From contig CM059621.1 in NCBI GenBank assembly GCA_030435675.1, forward strand, positions 7,068,001 through 7,132,000: 64,000 nucleotides of DNA. Direction: 5' to 3'. Positions within the stretch are counted from its first letter, which is position 1. Every line of letters begins with the position of its first letter. Of this stretch, positions 24,101 through 36,749 are shown one piece after another. The DNA is from Steinernema hermaphroditum. Taxonomy: Eukaryota; Nematoda; Chromadorea; Rhabditida; Steinernematidae. Both the position numbers and the translations under genes were made by a program. A model generated the notes under the pieces. The model did not search any database, was not told where the DNA came from, and saw only the letters and a list, made by a program, of their open reading frames with translations.

Positions 24101-24199
24101 ATGCGAAAAGAGATCATATATTTATTATTCGTAATCTTGAAGACTCAAAGGAGGCGAGAGGATGCTTGTGAGGGAGATATACAGTACTCTGTGGGGCGG
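21172..24199. other. Gene-poor flank of the homeobox gene
   Basis: No exon is supported. The stretch alternates GC-rich blocks with islands of TAATTA/ATTAAT words (for example 22695-22720), the core recognised by homeodomains. An A/T-only low-complexity tract lies at about 23775-23815. Function as regulatory DNA is inference. Confidence 0.5.
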
Positions 24200-25674
24200 C
24201 TACTCGCTTCTGGACGAAATCGGAGGCGGCGGAGGCGACGGCGTTGACGTCTCCTTCGACGGTAGCTGGAAGGCTTCGAGGCCTGGGGAGACTTTGGACG
24301 GCGCCGTCGAGGCCAGGGGGGAGGCGGCGGAGAGACCCGGGGCCAAGGAGGCGAGGCCCGCCGGGAAGAGCATCGGGATCTGCGCGGAGGGGTCCAGTGA
24401 GAGGCCGGGGATCAGAGGTGCACCCGCGGGCATCCCGAAGGTGGCCGGGGGAGCGCAGAGCCGCTGCTGCCCGAAGAGCTGCGGGTGGGCCTGGAAGTAG
24501 TTGGACCAGTAGGGCGTCCGGAGGAGGTTCTGCACGGCGGAGACGTTGCTGGCGTCGTTGAGGAACTCCATGCCGACGGCCGATTGGCGCTTCCACTTGG
24601 TCCTGCAACGAAGGGATGCATCGCGTGTTGCCTGACAAGTCCCCTTTGGCGACCACTCTAATATACGGAATTACTCGGGCGCCTATTATTCGAAGACGCG
24701 GCGGCGTTGTTATTGTGCTGTTTTTGAGGGAGACGGAGAGTTACCGTACCCCGCCGACCGGGACGCTCCATTTTGGACGTTTTATTGGCGCGCAATAATC
24801 TCATTTACACTCTCGCGAGCGATTGTCTCTCGTAAAGGGGCGAACTCCGCCGAGGGGGTTATTAAGGATGGAGCGGACGGGGCCTAATGAGGCCGGTGGG
24901 GAGACGATAAAAACAGTTGGGCACTCTCTGCCTGGGTGGTCGTAAAGAATCGCGAATTGAGACGTTGACGTCAACGGTGGGGGTGCTGCAGGGAGTTTTA
25001 ATTTGGGATGAAAAAGTACAAGACGGATTATGGCCGCTAAGATGGCACTATGACGTGGATGTTACAAAAGAAAAGACAGCTCAGCCATGACAAGGATCTA
25101 CACCCAGATCTTCAGAAAGAGGGATGAAAACGAGGTCTTACCTTCTGTTCTGATACCAGGTCTTCACTTGAGTGTCGCTGAGGCCCAGTCTCTTGGCCAG
25201 CTCCATCCTGTCCTGCACGGAGAGGTACTTCTGCTTCTCGAAGGTGTTCTCCAACTCCTGGAGCTGCTTGTCCGTGAAGATGGTGCGCGCCTTCCGCGCC
25301 TTCTTGCTCCCACTGCCACTTCCGCTCTCGCAGGTCGAGTTGGGACTCTCCGACCGGAGGCGCTCCGAACTCTCGTTGGACGGCGACCGCAGGTCTCCAC
25401 TTTCGATGCCTTCTGGAAGCCGGCCCTTTAGAGATGCTGCGAGGAGGCACGCCCTACCGTTCTCGCCACTGGTGTCGGCTTTCTCGGCGTCGGACGATCG
25501 GCTCGACGAGGAGAGAATGTCGGAGATTCTGAAGGAGTTGTTGCCGAGCATCTTGCCGCCTCCGGCGAGCTGCGGCGACGGATTCGCCGCCGCCTGGTGC
25601 AGGAGCGCAAGCGCCGAAGCGTCGTAGACGATTGCCGGATTCAGAAGGAACGCCCGAGGGTCGATCATGTTCAT
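24200..25674 (-). CDS. ceh-30/ceh-31: BarH-class homeobox transcription factor
   Basis: Exons 25142-25674 and 24200-24602 flank a 539-nt intron and encode 311 residues. The homeodomain (about residues 130-189) reads [20 protein letters not shown], then [20 protein letters not shown], then [23 protein letters not shown] after W-Y-Q in helix 3 (KTWYQNRR) is the BarH signature, in place of the usual WFQNRR. The intron falls inside helix 3 between the two Arg residues. N-terminal to it is a Ser/Asp/Glu-rich region; C-terminal, [12 protein letters not shown] is the conserved nematode BarH tail motif, then a Pro/Ala-rich tail. In C. elegans the ceh-30/ceh-31 pair controls neuronal survival and fate; I cannot say which paralogue this is. 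It sits alone in a gene desert of roughly 10 kb. Confidence 0.93.
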
Positions 25675-28129
25675 TTCGGATCTGAAAGTGAGGGGCCACG
25701 TGAGCGGAGGATACGGTAGCGGCGACGTAAGAGGCGCGGAGGGGATTAGGACGCGAGCAAAACAGGAGAGGATTCTCGCGACGTCGCGTCAAATCGACGA
25801 CTAATCGCTCGTTTCGCCGACGAATTGACCAATGCGCGATAAGTGGATGATTAACTTTCGACGACGCCCATTGGCTGTCGTCGGCGCTCGGGTAATTTCC
25901 TCGTCGGGGGGCGGGGCGCCAGCCGGGGACGTCTTCTTTGCCCTCCGCCCCTTCCTGCTGCCGGCGACGGCCTTCGGCAATCTGTAGGAGACAATGGCGA
26001 CGCCGAGGCATTAATTAAGTTGGCGCAAAAGCACTTCCGAAAATGAAATTGAGAGAAGCGCCGCGCTATTATAGTCCTCGGGGGCGCGAAATTACAGGAG
26101 CGGCGACGGCGGATAACCGGATCCCGCGCCGTCCGATAAACAAACGACCGAAAGAAGGATTTGATTGGTTTGGAGCCGAGGCTTTTAGCGAAGTTTTTGT
26201 TTTGGGACGAACGGAGTGGTCCAAGAGGATTCGGGTTTCCGGTGGGCGTGCTGCCCGGGGTGCTAATTGACATTGATCCGGATGACACGATGGCGCTGTG
26301 AAGTGCGGGATCTTTGGGGTTCCCAGAGAGGCACTCGCCGGAGATACACGCCGTTCTCAACCCTGTTTGGACAGGGTTCGCAGGTCGCGGATGAGGCTGG
26401 GGCGGAAGTGGGGACATGGGTAATGGATAGGGGTGAAGTGCGAAAAGAGAGATTTTTGGGCTTCTGTAAGTGCCCGTGGAAGGTGGCCAAAGATGATAAT
26501 TATAGTGGACTGTTTTAGTGCTGAAAACGTTTATCATGCCTGAACAGAATCTGCCGACATAAGGATATAAAAGTAGCCTGAGAAGACGAAATCCGAAGTA
26601 GAAAAAAAATTGCCCTGTCTATCGAGATCGATTTTGGTAATGCACTCCTTTTATGGCTGCGTTACCATATATACGAAAACACGAGTTGGCACAAACAATC
26701 ACTTACATAAACGAGAAATTGCTGAATCTAATAAGGTCCTTAGGAGTGAGAGAGGTCCCTTAAGTTGAGAGACCTCCACTATACCGAAAAACCACAAGTC
26801 CAGAGACCCCTCCCCTCCTCGTAGCAGGCCCACTGAAATACAGCCTCTGAAAAACGAACCCAATTACCTGTGTGCACTCCATAAACGGCGGCATCCGGAA
26901 GCATTATCACGAGCGCGGCCCGGGATCCGCGCAACCACTAAACAAAGGTTAAAGGGTCATTAGCCGCAGCTTGTAATTATGACGCCACACTTCTCGCGTG
27001 CGATTCAAAAAGCGCCGCGTGCTGACCGTTATTGTTCCGGCACACGCCTAATAGAGCTGTTGCGCAGCGCGAAAGGCGCCGCTCCCTCTCGGGAGTTCAT
27101 GTTGTCCCCGCCGTAAATCACTTCGCACCCACCTTGCCTACCGTATCTCCGCTCGGAGTTCGTCGCAACGAAGTGTGAACTGCGCCCACTTAACCTTTTA
27201 TGGCCAGGGAGGAAAGCGGCGCCGCCTCGGCTGGGGGTCCGCGCAGCTACTTGACACCCCGGGCCGTGCAGGGATAGTGTTACAAATGGGCTGGGAAAGG
27301 GCGCCTACTGTAGGAGCAGGCGAGGAGAGCAATTTTCCCTATTTCGACGCGACTTTTCACGAGTCGAGTACCTCAATTATACGTTATTAATTGAGTCGTC
27401 TTCTGGAGGATTTTAGTCGCGCGGAATAATTGTTGTCCTCGGGGTCCATCGCCACTTCCGCCGTCGCTACAATTACCCGCCAAGGTGCGTGTCGACGGAG
27501 ACGCGCCGAGGAGAGCGTCCTAATCGGCGACAAAAGGATTAAATGGGATTAGCAAAAACAGCGACGCAGGTGGGAGACGAGTGACAAATGAGCTGTTCCA
27601 AGAGGCGACGAGCAGTCCGAATTTTGGAGATGAAGGAGGTGGCGTTGTGGAGGGGAATGGAGGGAATGCGGTCGAAGTGGTCCTGGGAGGCAATTGATCG
27701 GTTATGAACTGATCAGCTACTTAAGAACATCTTATGGATACAAGAACCCACATTTTCTAAGGTCATGTGTCTGTGATAACTTCTTGGTCACAGAGGGAGT
27801 TGCAAAACCGACCTTGAGAAAGCAAGAACAACTACGAAACTTGAGCACTGTGCGGCGAAAATGGAAAGATCCAAAATTGATCGGCTGATCGGCTGACACG
27901 AGATTGTTGAGGGCAGATCAGACATGCCCTTCGATAGACAGTCTACACAGCTCCTTCACCCTTTAGCACTGGGATGTATAATTGTGTGTGCCTCGAGTAA
28001 AGGGTTGGTCGTGTACTCCGTGTATCAACCTCGCATCACAAAAATTCACGATTACTTCTTGGTGACATAAGTTTCCAGCTTGCATTTAAAGGTGAAAATA
28101 AAAAATAGAGGGAGGGCAAGGATCCGGTC

Positions 28130-28368
28130 ACCATTGAATGGCGAATCCGAGCTTGACTCGATCCCGAGCCGAATGCTAACCCTAGTTATCGATCAGCTCT
28201 TCCTTCAGTCATCTGAAATCCAACTAAAACCACTCGAAACAAGCAACTTGAGTGATTCACTTTATGCCGATTCCGAATTCCTAGTCGACGATCATTCAGC
28301 CCTTCATTCAGTCATCTAAACCTAGAACCACCGAGGAGAACCCAACTTAGGTGACTTCACTTTATGTC
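28130..28368 (+). repeat. Degenerate tandem duplication, unit about 105 bp
   Basis: The segments 28180-28283 and 28279-28372 share the order CCTAGT..CGATCA, CTTCATTCAGTCATCT, AACC, CAACTT(G/A)(A/G)GTGA and TTCACTTTATG, with many substitutions. Confidence 0.75.
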
Positions 28369-29084
28369 GCCCCTAGCTATCCGTTTGTGCTAATCGTCTT
28401 TTTTTTCACCAAAAACGTCGTAGAAGTGTTCTATTGCGTGACTGTTGTCGTTAGCAACTGGATGTTTTAACATAAAACGCCAACTCCCTAGATTCACCAT
28501 GATTCAGAGCAGAAACTCGACCATCTCTCCAACTTCCTCGTTCTTTCCAGTCGATCGAAAACCAATCGCCACCCATCTGCCCCATAAACTACCGTACCCC
28601 GGTCGTCTCGATCGCAACGACCGCCAATGTCGTCTTCTTGGGCAGCGCAAAAAGGCGCCTAATTCACTCCAAATTTCGCTTTCCGCGCGGCCAAAACAAA
28701 ACGTCGGCGCGCTGGGAGCGACAAAAGTGCCGCCGCGACCTTCGGAGATGATGTTCTCCTCGCGGTTTATGTGAGATAATTAGACCGATTTCGCGCCCTC
28801 AAGCTCTTCCTTTCCCTCGCCGCTGTTTTTCCTCCTCTCCGCGCACATCCCTAATAAGCCGCAAAGAAGGTGAGAACGCAGGCGTGTTCACACACTTTTG
28901 GTTTCGGTGGGAAGGTGATGAGATATAATGACTATATCCTTATGGTCTTGGGGAAGATGGGCTAGAAGGGGATAGGAGCAAGGTGAAAAGTGTCTCCATG
29001 GTAGACGGCCATGGATAGACTATATGGATAAATTGGTCTCTAAAAAGGTGGTATTCGACGAAGAACCGCTTCTTCAAACAACCT

Positions 29085-29405
29085 ACGGTATGAAAGCAGA
29101 TAGGACTGAAAGGCATCTTCAACTTCGATAATCGAGCTTCTTCTCTGTAAAATTAAGGCAAAGTCAAATCCTGGGATATGTAACTAAAAATAATCATGTG
29201 AATAGGAACAAGGAGACTATCCTTTTGTAGGTAACCTCTTTTTGCAGCCTACCGAATCTGCACCTTCAAGTTTGGCTGAATTTTACACATGAAAGGGCAC
29301 AACAGGGGCAGGAATTGTAGTAAAGTTAGTGAAAGTCCATAAAATACTCCACTGTGTACGGTTCAAAAGCAGATAGGATTGAAAAGCATCTCCTTTTTTG
29401 ATCTT
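29085..29405 (+). repeat. Direct repeat, about 275 bp apart
   Basis: AAGCAGATAGGACTGAAAGG (about 29094) recurs as AAGCAGATAGGATTGAAAAG (about 29369), each followed by CATCT. Confidence 0.75.
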
Positions 29406-32291
29406 TTATACAGTTAGCGTAGGCACCTATCGCCTAGCACTTACAAGGGAAGGCATCCAAGACGGGGTGAGATTTGGTAGATTTGTAGAGCTTGGTGTGA
29501 GGAGTTAAGTGCACACCAAATCCCACACCGTTGATCAGGATTCACTGCCTGAACACCTATCGAAAGTTACATAGAAATGGCTATGGTAGATGCCTTCCAT
29601 TCTTAGATTTCGATTTCGGATTGCAGACCTAGTATACAAGGAGTAAAATTGGGAATTACAAAGACTACAGATTTGAATCCTTTTTAAGACCACAAACACC
29701 CTTCGGACCGCAGGTGAGACACTTCTTGTGGCCACTTTTCCCATCGATCATTAATATCATTAAGAGGTAATAACACCCAAAGGTGCTCGGCGCTGACACC
29801 TGCACTTAGAGTCCGTCGCCGGGATTACGGTGGAGCGTCGTCGTCTAAAAACGCGCTGAACCGACTAATCGTGAACAAAGGATGTTATTCTAATTTGGCG
29901 CGAAGATGGCGGGTGGCATGAATGGCATGAATCCATTATGACCCGGCCACCCTAAACAAGCCGCGGCGCCGTCCTCTCTAAGTGACAAACGAGAACTGCC
30001 GTTGATAAAGCGGCTATAAACACCAATGAATTTCTGAGTAAATTGTCGGGACGCGAAAAAAGACCTCTCGCGCGTCAAAAACGAACGTTTTCTCAATTAA
30101 TAACACAGGGCGCCAGTGCCCCTGGAGGCGCTCGTTTATTAGAAATAGATGACGGCCGCGTTGTTGGCGGTCCCGACACGAATTCTTCAGGCTCGTTAGG
30201 GTAAACAGCAGAAAGGAGCTTTGATCTGATCTGACAGGTGGTATCTCTAGATTTCAGGACATCATCACCTTACCCCCCCCCCCCTGTTGGTCGGTTTCAG
30301 ATGCTAGGCCTTGCGTCTCCTGACAGTTCTGGGTCACGTTTAGCCTAGTTTGTGAGCAAAATTCTTGCATCACGCAGGGCTATGGTGCCTCCTTATGATG
30401 TTAGATTACTTGAATGTATCTTGCTGAACAGATGGCTAGTTAGCCTTTAAAACTTTACCGATCAAGTGGATTCGATTAGAGTCGATCTGATTCCCGGTCA
30501 CAGTTTGGTTGCCGCCTCGAATTAAAGTGTATCTCTAATTTAAGGGTCAATAACTAGAAACGTTGCCATGCTCGCTGGTTGTCGGTCTCATTTAACTCTT
30601 TATCTTCTTGAATCCAGTTTCAAATCTACACAACTACAGTACCCTAATCTGTTTTTAGTCACGCTCCCTCCCAAAACCACTGAAGCATGTCCTCTTTTTC
30701 GTCCATCAAAAATGACCGATTACCGTATACCCGAATGCCCTAAAGGGTTTTGTTATTCGCCCTCAAAGGGTCGTTAATAAATGCGCGAAGTTGACACCTT
30801 TTCGGCGGCGTTTTCGCGTCGCAGAACACATTGAGCCGATTTGGATGAGGAGACGGTGGCGAGGAGTCGGGCACTGATTGCGGAAGGAGTCCACGGGGGG
30901 ACCTGCATGGACATCACGGCTATTAATCCAATTACTCACCGGAACATGCTGTTATTCCGGCGGGTCAATCGGATTACTTCCCGGACGCTTTGTCCGCAAT
31001 CGCTCGCGCGCGGATTACCTCCACACTTGACGGGAGCAGACCTATCGTTACGCACTCGAAGTCCGAACAAATTGTTATTACAACCGAAATGGGATTATGA
31101 AGTGGCGAGGCCGAGGCTAATCGTACGGTTAGAGGGGAGGTAAACGAGGATTAGGGAATCTGGAGGGGAGTGTGGGAGCCCCGCTGAAGGTGAACGATGC
31201 GGTCGTCAAGGAGATCACGAATCCGGACGGTAATCCGCTGAAATTGTGCGGCCAGGTGTCGATGGCAATTAATTGGATGCTAAATGGTTACTCTTTGGGA
31301 TACGTTCGTGTCGCGCCGAACATCTTGCCGACACGACATGCACGATGTCGAGCTGAATGCTCCTGTGGCTATGGCGAGGTCTCTACGAAGGGCAGCTCTA
31401 TGGAGATGAAATAACGAGCGGCGAGCTTAAGGCTTATTCGCAATATATCAAATTTTAAACGTTACAGTAGTATTATGACTTAACGGCACTATCTGAGGCT
31501 CCAACATGACTTAAGAGCCAAGACCCTAGAGCTTGTAGAACCAAGAAAAGACAACGATCCTCTAAAGTGCTTCATTGGTGCGATTCATCTCCGTTTTCTA
31601 CCCTATCTTCTAGTGATTTCGGAAGCTTGAGTTCGATGCGTCCGATGCGAATCACACAGATTTACATCGAAATCCTCCAAAAGTCGTATTCTTAAACTGA
31701 CCGTATGTACCGTATCGTACTTAAGGGCAACTTGTCAGCTCTCTATTTCGGGCTCGTATGCGTGGAATTCACACTTTGACTGAGCGAGCTAAAGAAGACA
31801 ATAAAAGTCGTTACATTATGCAATCACGAACAGGTTTGCAAACAGACCTAATCGGCCAATTGACACTGTTTCCTTCGGGAACCAGAAATCGCGGCCTTCC
31901 AGTTCTCTCGCCCGCCGTCTTTCAGCGCATCATTTGTCAATTAATGTGCTTCTTTGATGGGTACTGTTAGCAGAGTGGAAAAAGAAGCATTCTCTTTAAC
32001 AAACAACTGAGAAATCATTACAGTAGATACAATAGGACTCATTGATGGGACGGGTAGTAGAGCATCTGAATTCGCTACTTGGTACCGACTAGCGAAGTTC
32101 ATCTACGTTTAAGTACCCAGGGTTCACAGGGGTACAGTACACCACTGAACGGCGAATTTACCTTTCTTCGGACCTTAAAGTGGTGAGTCTCGTCTCCACT
32201 GTCTGTTTAAACTGTCTGCATCATGTGTTTTTGCGTCTACGTCTCCTGTCTAGTCTGCCTTGGAACATTCCAGTAAATTGATCTGCACAGG

Positions 32292-33176
32292 ATGTCTCAA
32301 AAAATGAAATTGTTTCCAGAGACAGTCTGCAAAGTGCGTTATTTCAGACTGTCTCAAAGCTACACTATTATCATGTGCACTCTGATGTTCTTCATCTTCT
32401 CCGTCCAGTCGCTTTTCTTTCTTCCGTTTTTCGCAGTTTTCATATCCTATCCCTTCCCTACCGTATCCTACCGTACGTTGCGGTTATTTGAGACGATATT
32501 CGGTAAATTTCATGCGGTTATTCACCTATTCAATTGTATGTCTTATTTTTTATCGACCACTGAACTCCAATTGTGGCATCATGTTTATTCACGTTACCGT
32601 AATACCACCATCAATGTTTTTTTATATCTACTGCTTGTTTTTTGCTTTCGCAGGCCCAGATTGGATCGATTTCGTGTTCTAATAATCCTTCGATCCAAGA
32701 ATCTCGAGTCTCATCTCTCAAAGTCGTCCGATTCCTCGGAGTCCATTGTGCTCTGGGTAACATATAAGGGAAACATCTCTCGTCTCATTCGATCCGCCGT
32801 CTCCTTCAAGTTCCAACCGTCTACTTTAGGGTCTACTCTTTTGTGTTTAGTCTGTCGCGGAACGTTCTCGAAAGTTCAACTGCATGGGCGCTCCGATCCT
32901 CCGAGCGCTCTTCATCGTTCACTGTCCGCTCGAAACGTCAATTGTTGCACAATCGCGTTTTGCGAATCTTTTGTGACCGTCGGCAGAAGAAGGAAACAGG
33001 CTACGCGCCCTTCCCCGCTTCGGGCGCTTCTTATCACCGGCCATAGCCAGCCACTTCGTGATTGCGCGCACCTTTTTAGCCCTTCGCAACCGACCTCAAC
33101 TCGCGCCTCAACGCGCCGCGTTTCGGGACTCGCGCCTCCCTCGAACGCGTTGATCGATTTCCGTAGATTCTCATGA
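32292..33176 (+). CDS. Unusually long open frame, doubtful gene
   Basis: An uninterrupted 294-codon frame starts at ATG 32292 and stops 36 bases before the hpo-8 start. The first half is T-rich and very hydrophobic (TLMFFIFSVQSLFFLPFFAV), the second half is Ser/Arg-rich. No domain is recognised. It overlaps an inverted repeat (32317-32355) and several TACCGTA words that elsewhere are non-coding, which argues for chance. It might also be a lineage-specific gene or the extended 5' UTR of hpo-8. Confidence 0.2.
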   Translation: MSQKMKLFPETVCKVRYFRLSQSYTIIMCTLMFFIFSVQSLFFLPFFAVFISYPFPTVSYRTLRLFETIFGKFHAVIHLFNCMSYFLSTTELQLWHHVYSRYRNTTINVFLYLLLVFCFRRPRLDRFRVLIILRSKNLESHLSKSSDSSESIVLWVTYKGNISRLIRSAVSFKFQPSTLGSTLLCLVCRGTFSKVQLHGRSDPPSALHRSLSARNVNCCTIAFCESFVTVGRRRKQATRPSPLRALLITGHSQPLRDCAHLFSPSQPTSTRASTRRVSGLAPPSNALIDFRRFS

Positions 33177-33212
33177 TCGATTTCAGGAGAAAGCATCTTC
33201 ATCGTCGCCCAC

Positions 33213-34850
33213 ATGAACAATCCGTTCGTTTACTGGGCACAGGACGAAAGAAACGTCTTCCTGCGAGTCGACATCCGCGACGCCGAAGTTAGTTTGTGCG
33301 GGTTTTACCGGAAACGTTGATTTCTGTTGATTTTTAGGATGTTCGCGAGAAGGCCGAGCCAAAGATTTTCGCGCTGCAGGCGGTTGGAACCGCCGCCAAC
33401 GGCCGTGGATCATACGGGTTCGATTTGGATCTGTTTGGCGAGATTCTGAACGATGAGGTCAGTCTTCAGCGTCATTTTTCGCGCACAGATTTTCTCCGAT
33501 AAACAGCTTGCTTGGAAGCGGCTTATCCAAGGGTTCATCGCTGTTTATCCATGTTTCTATGCTTTCAATCCCTACTTATAGTTGAGTTCTGTTCCTTTCT
33601 GACGTGTACATCTTTTCAGAAAAACGTTGTGATCAAGTCGGTCGGCAGCAACGTCAATGTAACTTTGAAGAAACGTAATGAAGGTTTCTGGCCAACGCTC
33701 ACCGCGAAGAACGTCCGAAGAGGCTGGCTCAAGATCGACTTCGACCGCTGGATCGATCCCGATGCGGACGCTGACGCCCTCTTCGAAGAGGAAGAGCAGA
33801 ATGAACGCCAAAGGAAGATCGACGACTACAAACAACAGGTGACCAGTGTTCCCCACTCTGGAAGCACTGTATTCTTTAGATGATGAGCTCCGGCAACGAA
33901 GACATCGACAAACTCACCCGAATGTTCATGGAAAAGGAGGGAAAGCTCGAGGAGTTCAATGGTTTCGCTTCTCTCGAAGGCGTGCAGCAAATGATCAGAA
34001 CTTGTAAGCGACCGTCACAATGCATTCCATGAGCGCATTTTCAGTGAAAGACGGCGCCACCGCTTGGTTGCTCGCCTACAATGCCCTCATGTTCTTCCTG
34101 CACTTGTTTGTAGTTTTGCGCATTGGCCGAGGATTTGTTGTGAACGGACTCGGTAACTCTGATTTTATATACATTTCCGCTATTTTGCTGTGGTTCAGAC
34201 TACATCGACCAATTCTGGGATAACGAGATTGAGTCAATTCGTTTCGCCACTGCCCTACAGTATCTCGATGTTGTTCACTCTATTTGTGGCCTAACGAAAT
34301 CCGGCTATGCGGCTGGGCTCGTTCAAGTGAGTAAATTTAATGAATGCAGAGGCTGAAAAGCTAATCTTTTTTAGGTAACAGGAAGACTAGCGATGACGTA
34401 CATAATTGGTGGATGCGATCATCTGTCAAACTCTTGGACAACAGCGCTTCTCGTCGTCGACTGGTTCACGATCGAATGTTTCCGTTATCCCTACTACATC
34501 ACCGCTATCGCGAAGAAGGACATCGGCTGGATCACCTGGCTGCGGTACTCCGCCTGGATCCCGCTCTATCCCACAGGACTTCTTTTGGAAGCCGTGTCCA
34601 TTTTGCGATCGATTCCGTTCTACTACTCCAGCGGACGTTACGGATTGGCGATGCCCAATCCACTCAACGTTTCTTTCAACTTCGGCGTCGCGCTTATGCT
34701 CTTCGTCGCCGGAGCCTTTCCACTGAGTGAGTTAAAAGGGACGATGTGTTTATGTAAAACACGATGTTTTCAGTTGCGTATTATCTGCTCTCCCATATGA
34801 TGCGGCAGCGCGCAAAGAAGATGGTCGAAATGCGCAAGAAGAAGTGCTAG
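33213..34850 (+). CDS. hpo-8: Very-long-chain (3R)-3-hydroxyacyl-CoA dehydratase with CS/p23 domain
   Basis: Third step of microsomal very-long-chain fatty-acid elongation, in the ER membrane. Eight exons (33213-33287, 33338-33457, 33620-33838, 33880-34003, 34045-34152, 34199-34326, 34375-34726, 34774-34850) give 400 residues. Residues 1-100 form a CS/p23 fold (NPFVYWAQDERNVFLRVDI, VVIKSVGSNVNVTL, GFWPTLTAKN), then a charged helical linker, then the PTPLA/HACD membrane domain with about six helices. The catalytic Tyr and Glu, seven residues apart, are in PLYPTGLLLEA. This two-domain form is the HACD3/PTPLAD1 type. The C-terminus is basic and ends RKKKC. A TTTCAG acceptor at 33186 lies 27 bases before the ATG, consistent with trans-splicing. 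Confidence 0.94.
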
Positions 34851-35090
34851 GCAACGTAATCCCGTTCCTTCCAACCCCCCACTGGTCTCTTCCACCTTTC
34901 TTTCGTTACGTCATCGTGATATTTGTAAATATTAAGAGTAAAAGTTAATGTGCGTCAGCTCCTTCGACTCTTCGCTAATCACCGCCTTCGTTAATCGCGT
35001 TTGTTTTCACTACACGCGCGCACCCAACCTTTTCATTTTCACAATTAGCGAAAGACGAGCTGTTCTCGTGACTCTCTGCTCCGCGACCTC

Positions 35091-36749
35091 GTGTGGCTTC
35101 GCCGTCGCCGCCGAGGGGCTTCTTCCCGCGCCAAAAAGTTCCCCGCCGATTCGCAGTCCGCACGTCGGCGCTCCTTCGAGATGTATCGCCGTCTGATGAC
35201 CCGCGAGGTCGGGATCTACTGTAGGACGGAGAACTGCGACCGCCGCTGCGGACTCTTCCACGTCCGCTCCGCTGGACCGCCGCCCAACCGCAAAGGTGAG
35301 TGAGACGTCTACATCGGAGACTAGACTGGCTCGGTTCATTTCAGTGCAAAAGCGATCGGTGAACGGTCAGAGCCAGGTCGCCTCTTCGTACAGCCTCGGT
35401 GAGCCGCTCGCTACCGTAACCCACGAATATTGCACGGAATCGATTTTGGACCTTTTGTTTGATGTTTACACCTACCTCTGCATCCCTTAGGAATAGTTAC
35501 TTGACGTGATTGGCATCCAGATGTCGTTTGGACTTCTGTGTTCAGAGAATACAGAGTACTTTGCGCAAAATAAGGATAAGCTGCAGTCAAAGTGTCACAG
35601 AGATCGCAGAAAAAAAAACCCTAGATATTTAATGTGGTTACAGTAACCCGTAATTTCAAGGCCTCATCTTTTGAGCAGCTCGTTAAATCCCTGATATTGT
35701 GCTAATAATGCGTCAGACGCTGACGTAATGTAGCTCTCCTTTCCGTTCTGAAAATGTAGTCTACAGAGTGGTTATTCTTGTTCATAATTACTGAAAACAT
35801 TCCTCGCTCCAAATGGCTTAAAATAGATGTAAATCACCAGTTCTATCCCAAAATCCTGCAAAGTAGATTCTGCTTTTACGTTCTTCAAACGTGATCACCG
35901 TCATAGAGGGAATCCCCGAGTCCTTTCCTCATGAACACCCTCGATTTGGACTCGGAGATATTCCATTATAAAGTGCAGCGAATGACGTAGATCCCAATAA
36001 TCTCTGCCACTATCGATCTAAGAACTACACTGTATCCATAGCTTTATAGAGACCTTTGAGGCCTTACTCGACCTTTAAGACACCGACTGGAAACGTTCCT
36101 CCATGCAGCCTTCGCCTTCTTCCACAGAGAAATCCTACGTGACCCTCGAGGAGATCATGGAGTCGGCGCGACGGAAGATCAGCCAGGACATCGAAGCGCC
36201 GATGCCTCCGAGCCCTGAAGTCGCCGACATCGCTGTCCCCTCCTCCTTCCAGCTCACCCCGCGGGTAGCGAAGAAGAGGAGCACCTCGAAGAAGCCGACC
36301 AATCGACCGCCCGAGGAGCTCTACAACCCTTTCGACTCCGACTCCGACGAGGGCGGCTTCGTGAGCGCCGAGCCGCCCACGCAGATCGACGACGACGACT
36401 TCGACGGACTCTTGAAGTAAGTGAGCCAGAGCAGACGGCGCACACATCGCTTTAGAGCTGCCGCCCCACCCGCCGACGCCTACAGTAACCCGCTCTACAA
36501 GACCTCGGACCCGCTCGTGAGTCACATGCGGAGGTACAGCGTCGGGGACGATCAGTACAGCGTCGACTTCAGCAACGTCGATCTGAGCAGATCCAGCAGA
36601 ATGAGTGAGAGGATCTGTGATGGCCATTGACCTCTTGTCTAACTTCAGGCATCGGCTCCGACGAAGAAGATCACACTTTCAATTTCCTTCGCCACAAACT
36701 GAGCGACCAGCTGACCAACGGCGCCGCTGTATACGAGTCCGAGCTCTGA
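35091..36749 (+). CDS. Unknown acidic/basic protein, five exons
   Basis: Exons 35091-35295, 35345-35398, 36128-36416, 36456-36604 and 36649-36749 join in frame to 265 residues. The N-terminus is Arg-rich (WLRRRRRGASSRAKKF) followed by two short cysteine pairs (IYCRTENCDRRCGLF). The middle has a helix (VTLEEIMESARRKISQD), a basic run (AKKRSTSKKP) and acidic patches (FDSDSDEG, QIDDDDFDG). The end reads FLRHKLSDQLTNGAAVYESEL. Start may instead be the ATG at 35181 (MYRRLMTRE). The third exon begins at a CCACAG acceptor that matches the incoming phase 1, with a 729-nt intron before it. I do not recognise the family; composition suggests a nuclear or scaffold protein (inference). Confidence 0.6.

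Larger units (their letters stand above)
25675..32291. other. Gene desert upstream of the homeobox gene
   Basis: About 6.6 kb without a supported exon. There are GC-rich blocks with TAATTA, TAATAA and GATAA words, and at least five TACCGTA/TACGGTA heptamers (27139, 28588, 29090, 30722, 31708). A run of 13 C lies at about 30274-30286. Two degenerate tandem duplications are annotated separately. Open frames such as 30841-31143 lack domains or splice support. Confidence 0.5.

Noticed and set aside
24162..24561. Plus-strand Gly/Arg-rich frames over the homeobox gene
   Set aside because: GC-rich antisense shadows of the Pro/Ala-rich C-terminal exon.
30841..31414. Two consecutive plus-strand frames of 80-100 codons
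   Set aside because: No splice sites linking them, no domain and no conserved pattern; likely chance in GC-rich intergenic DNA.
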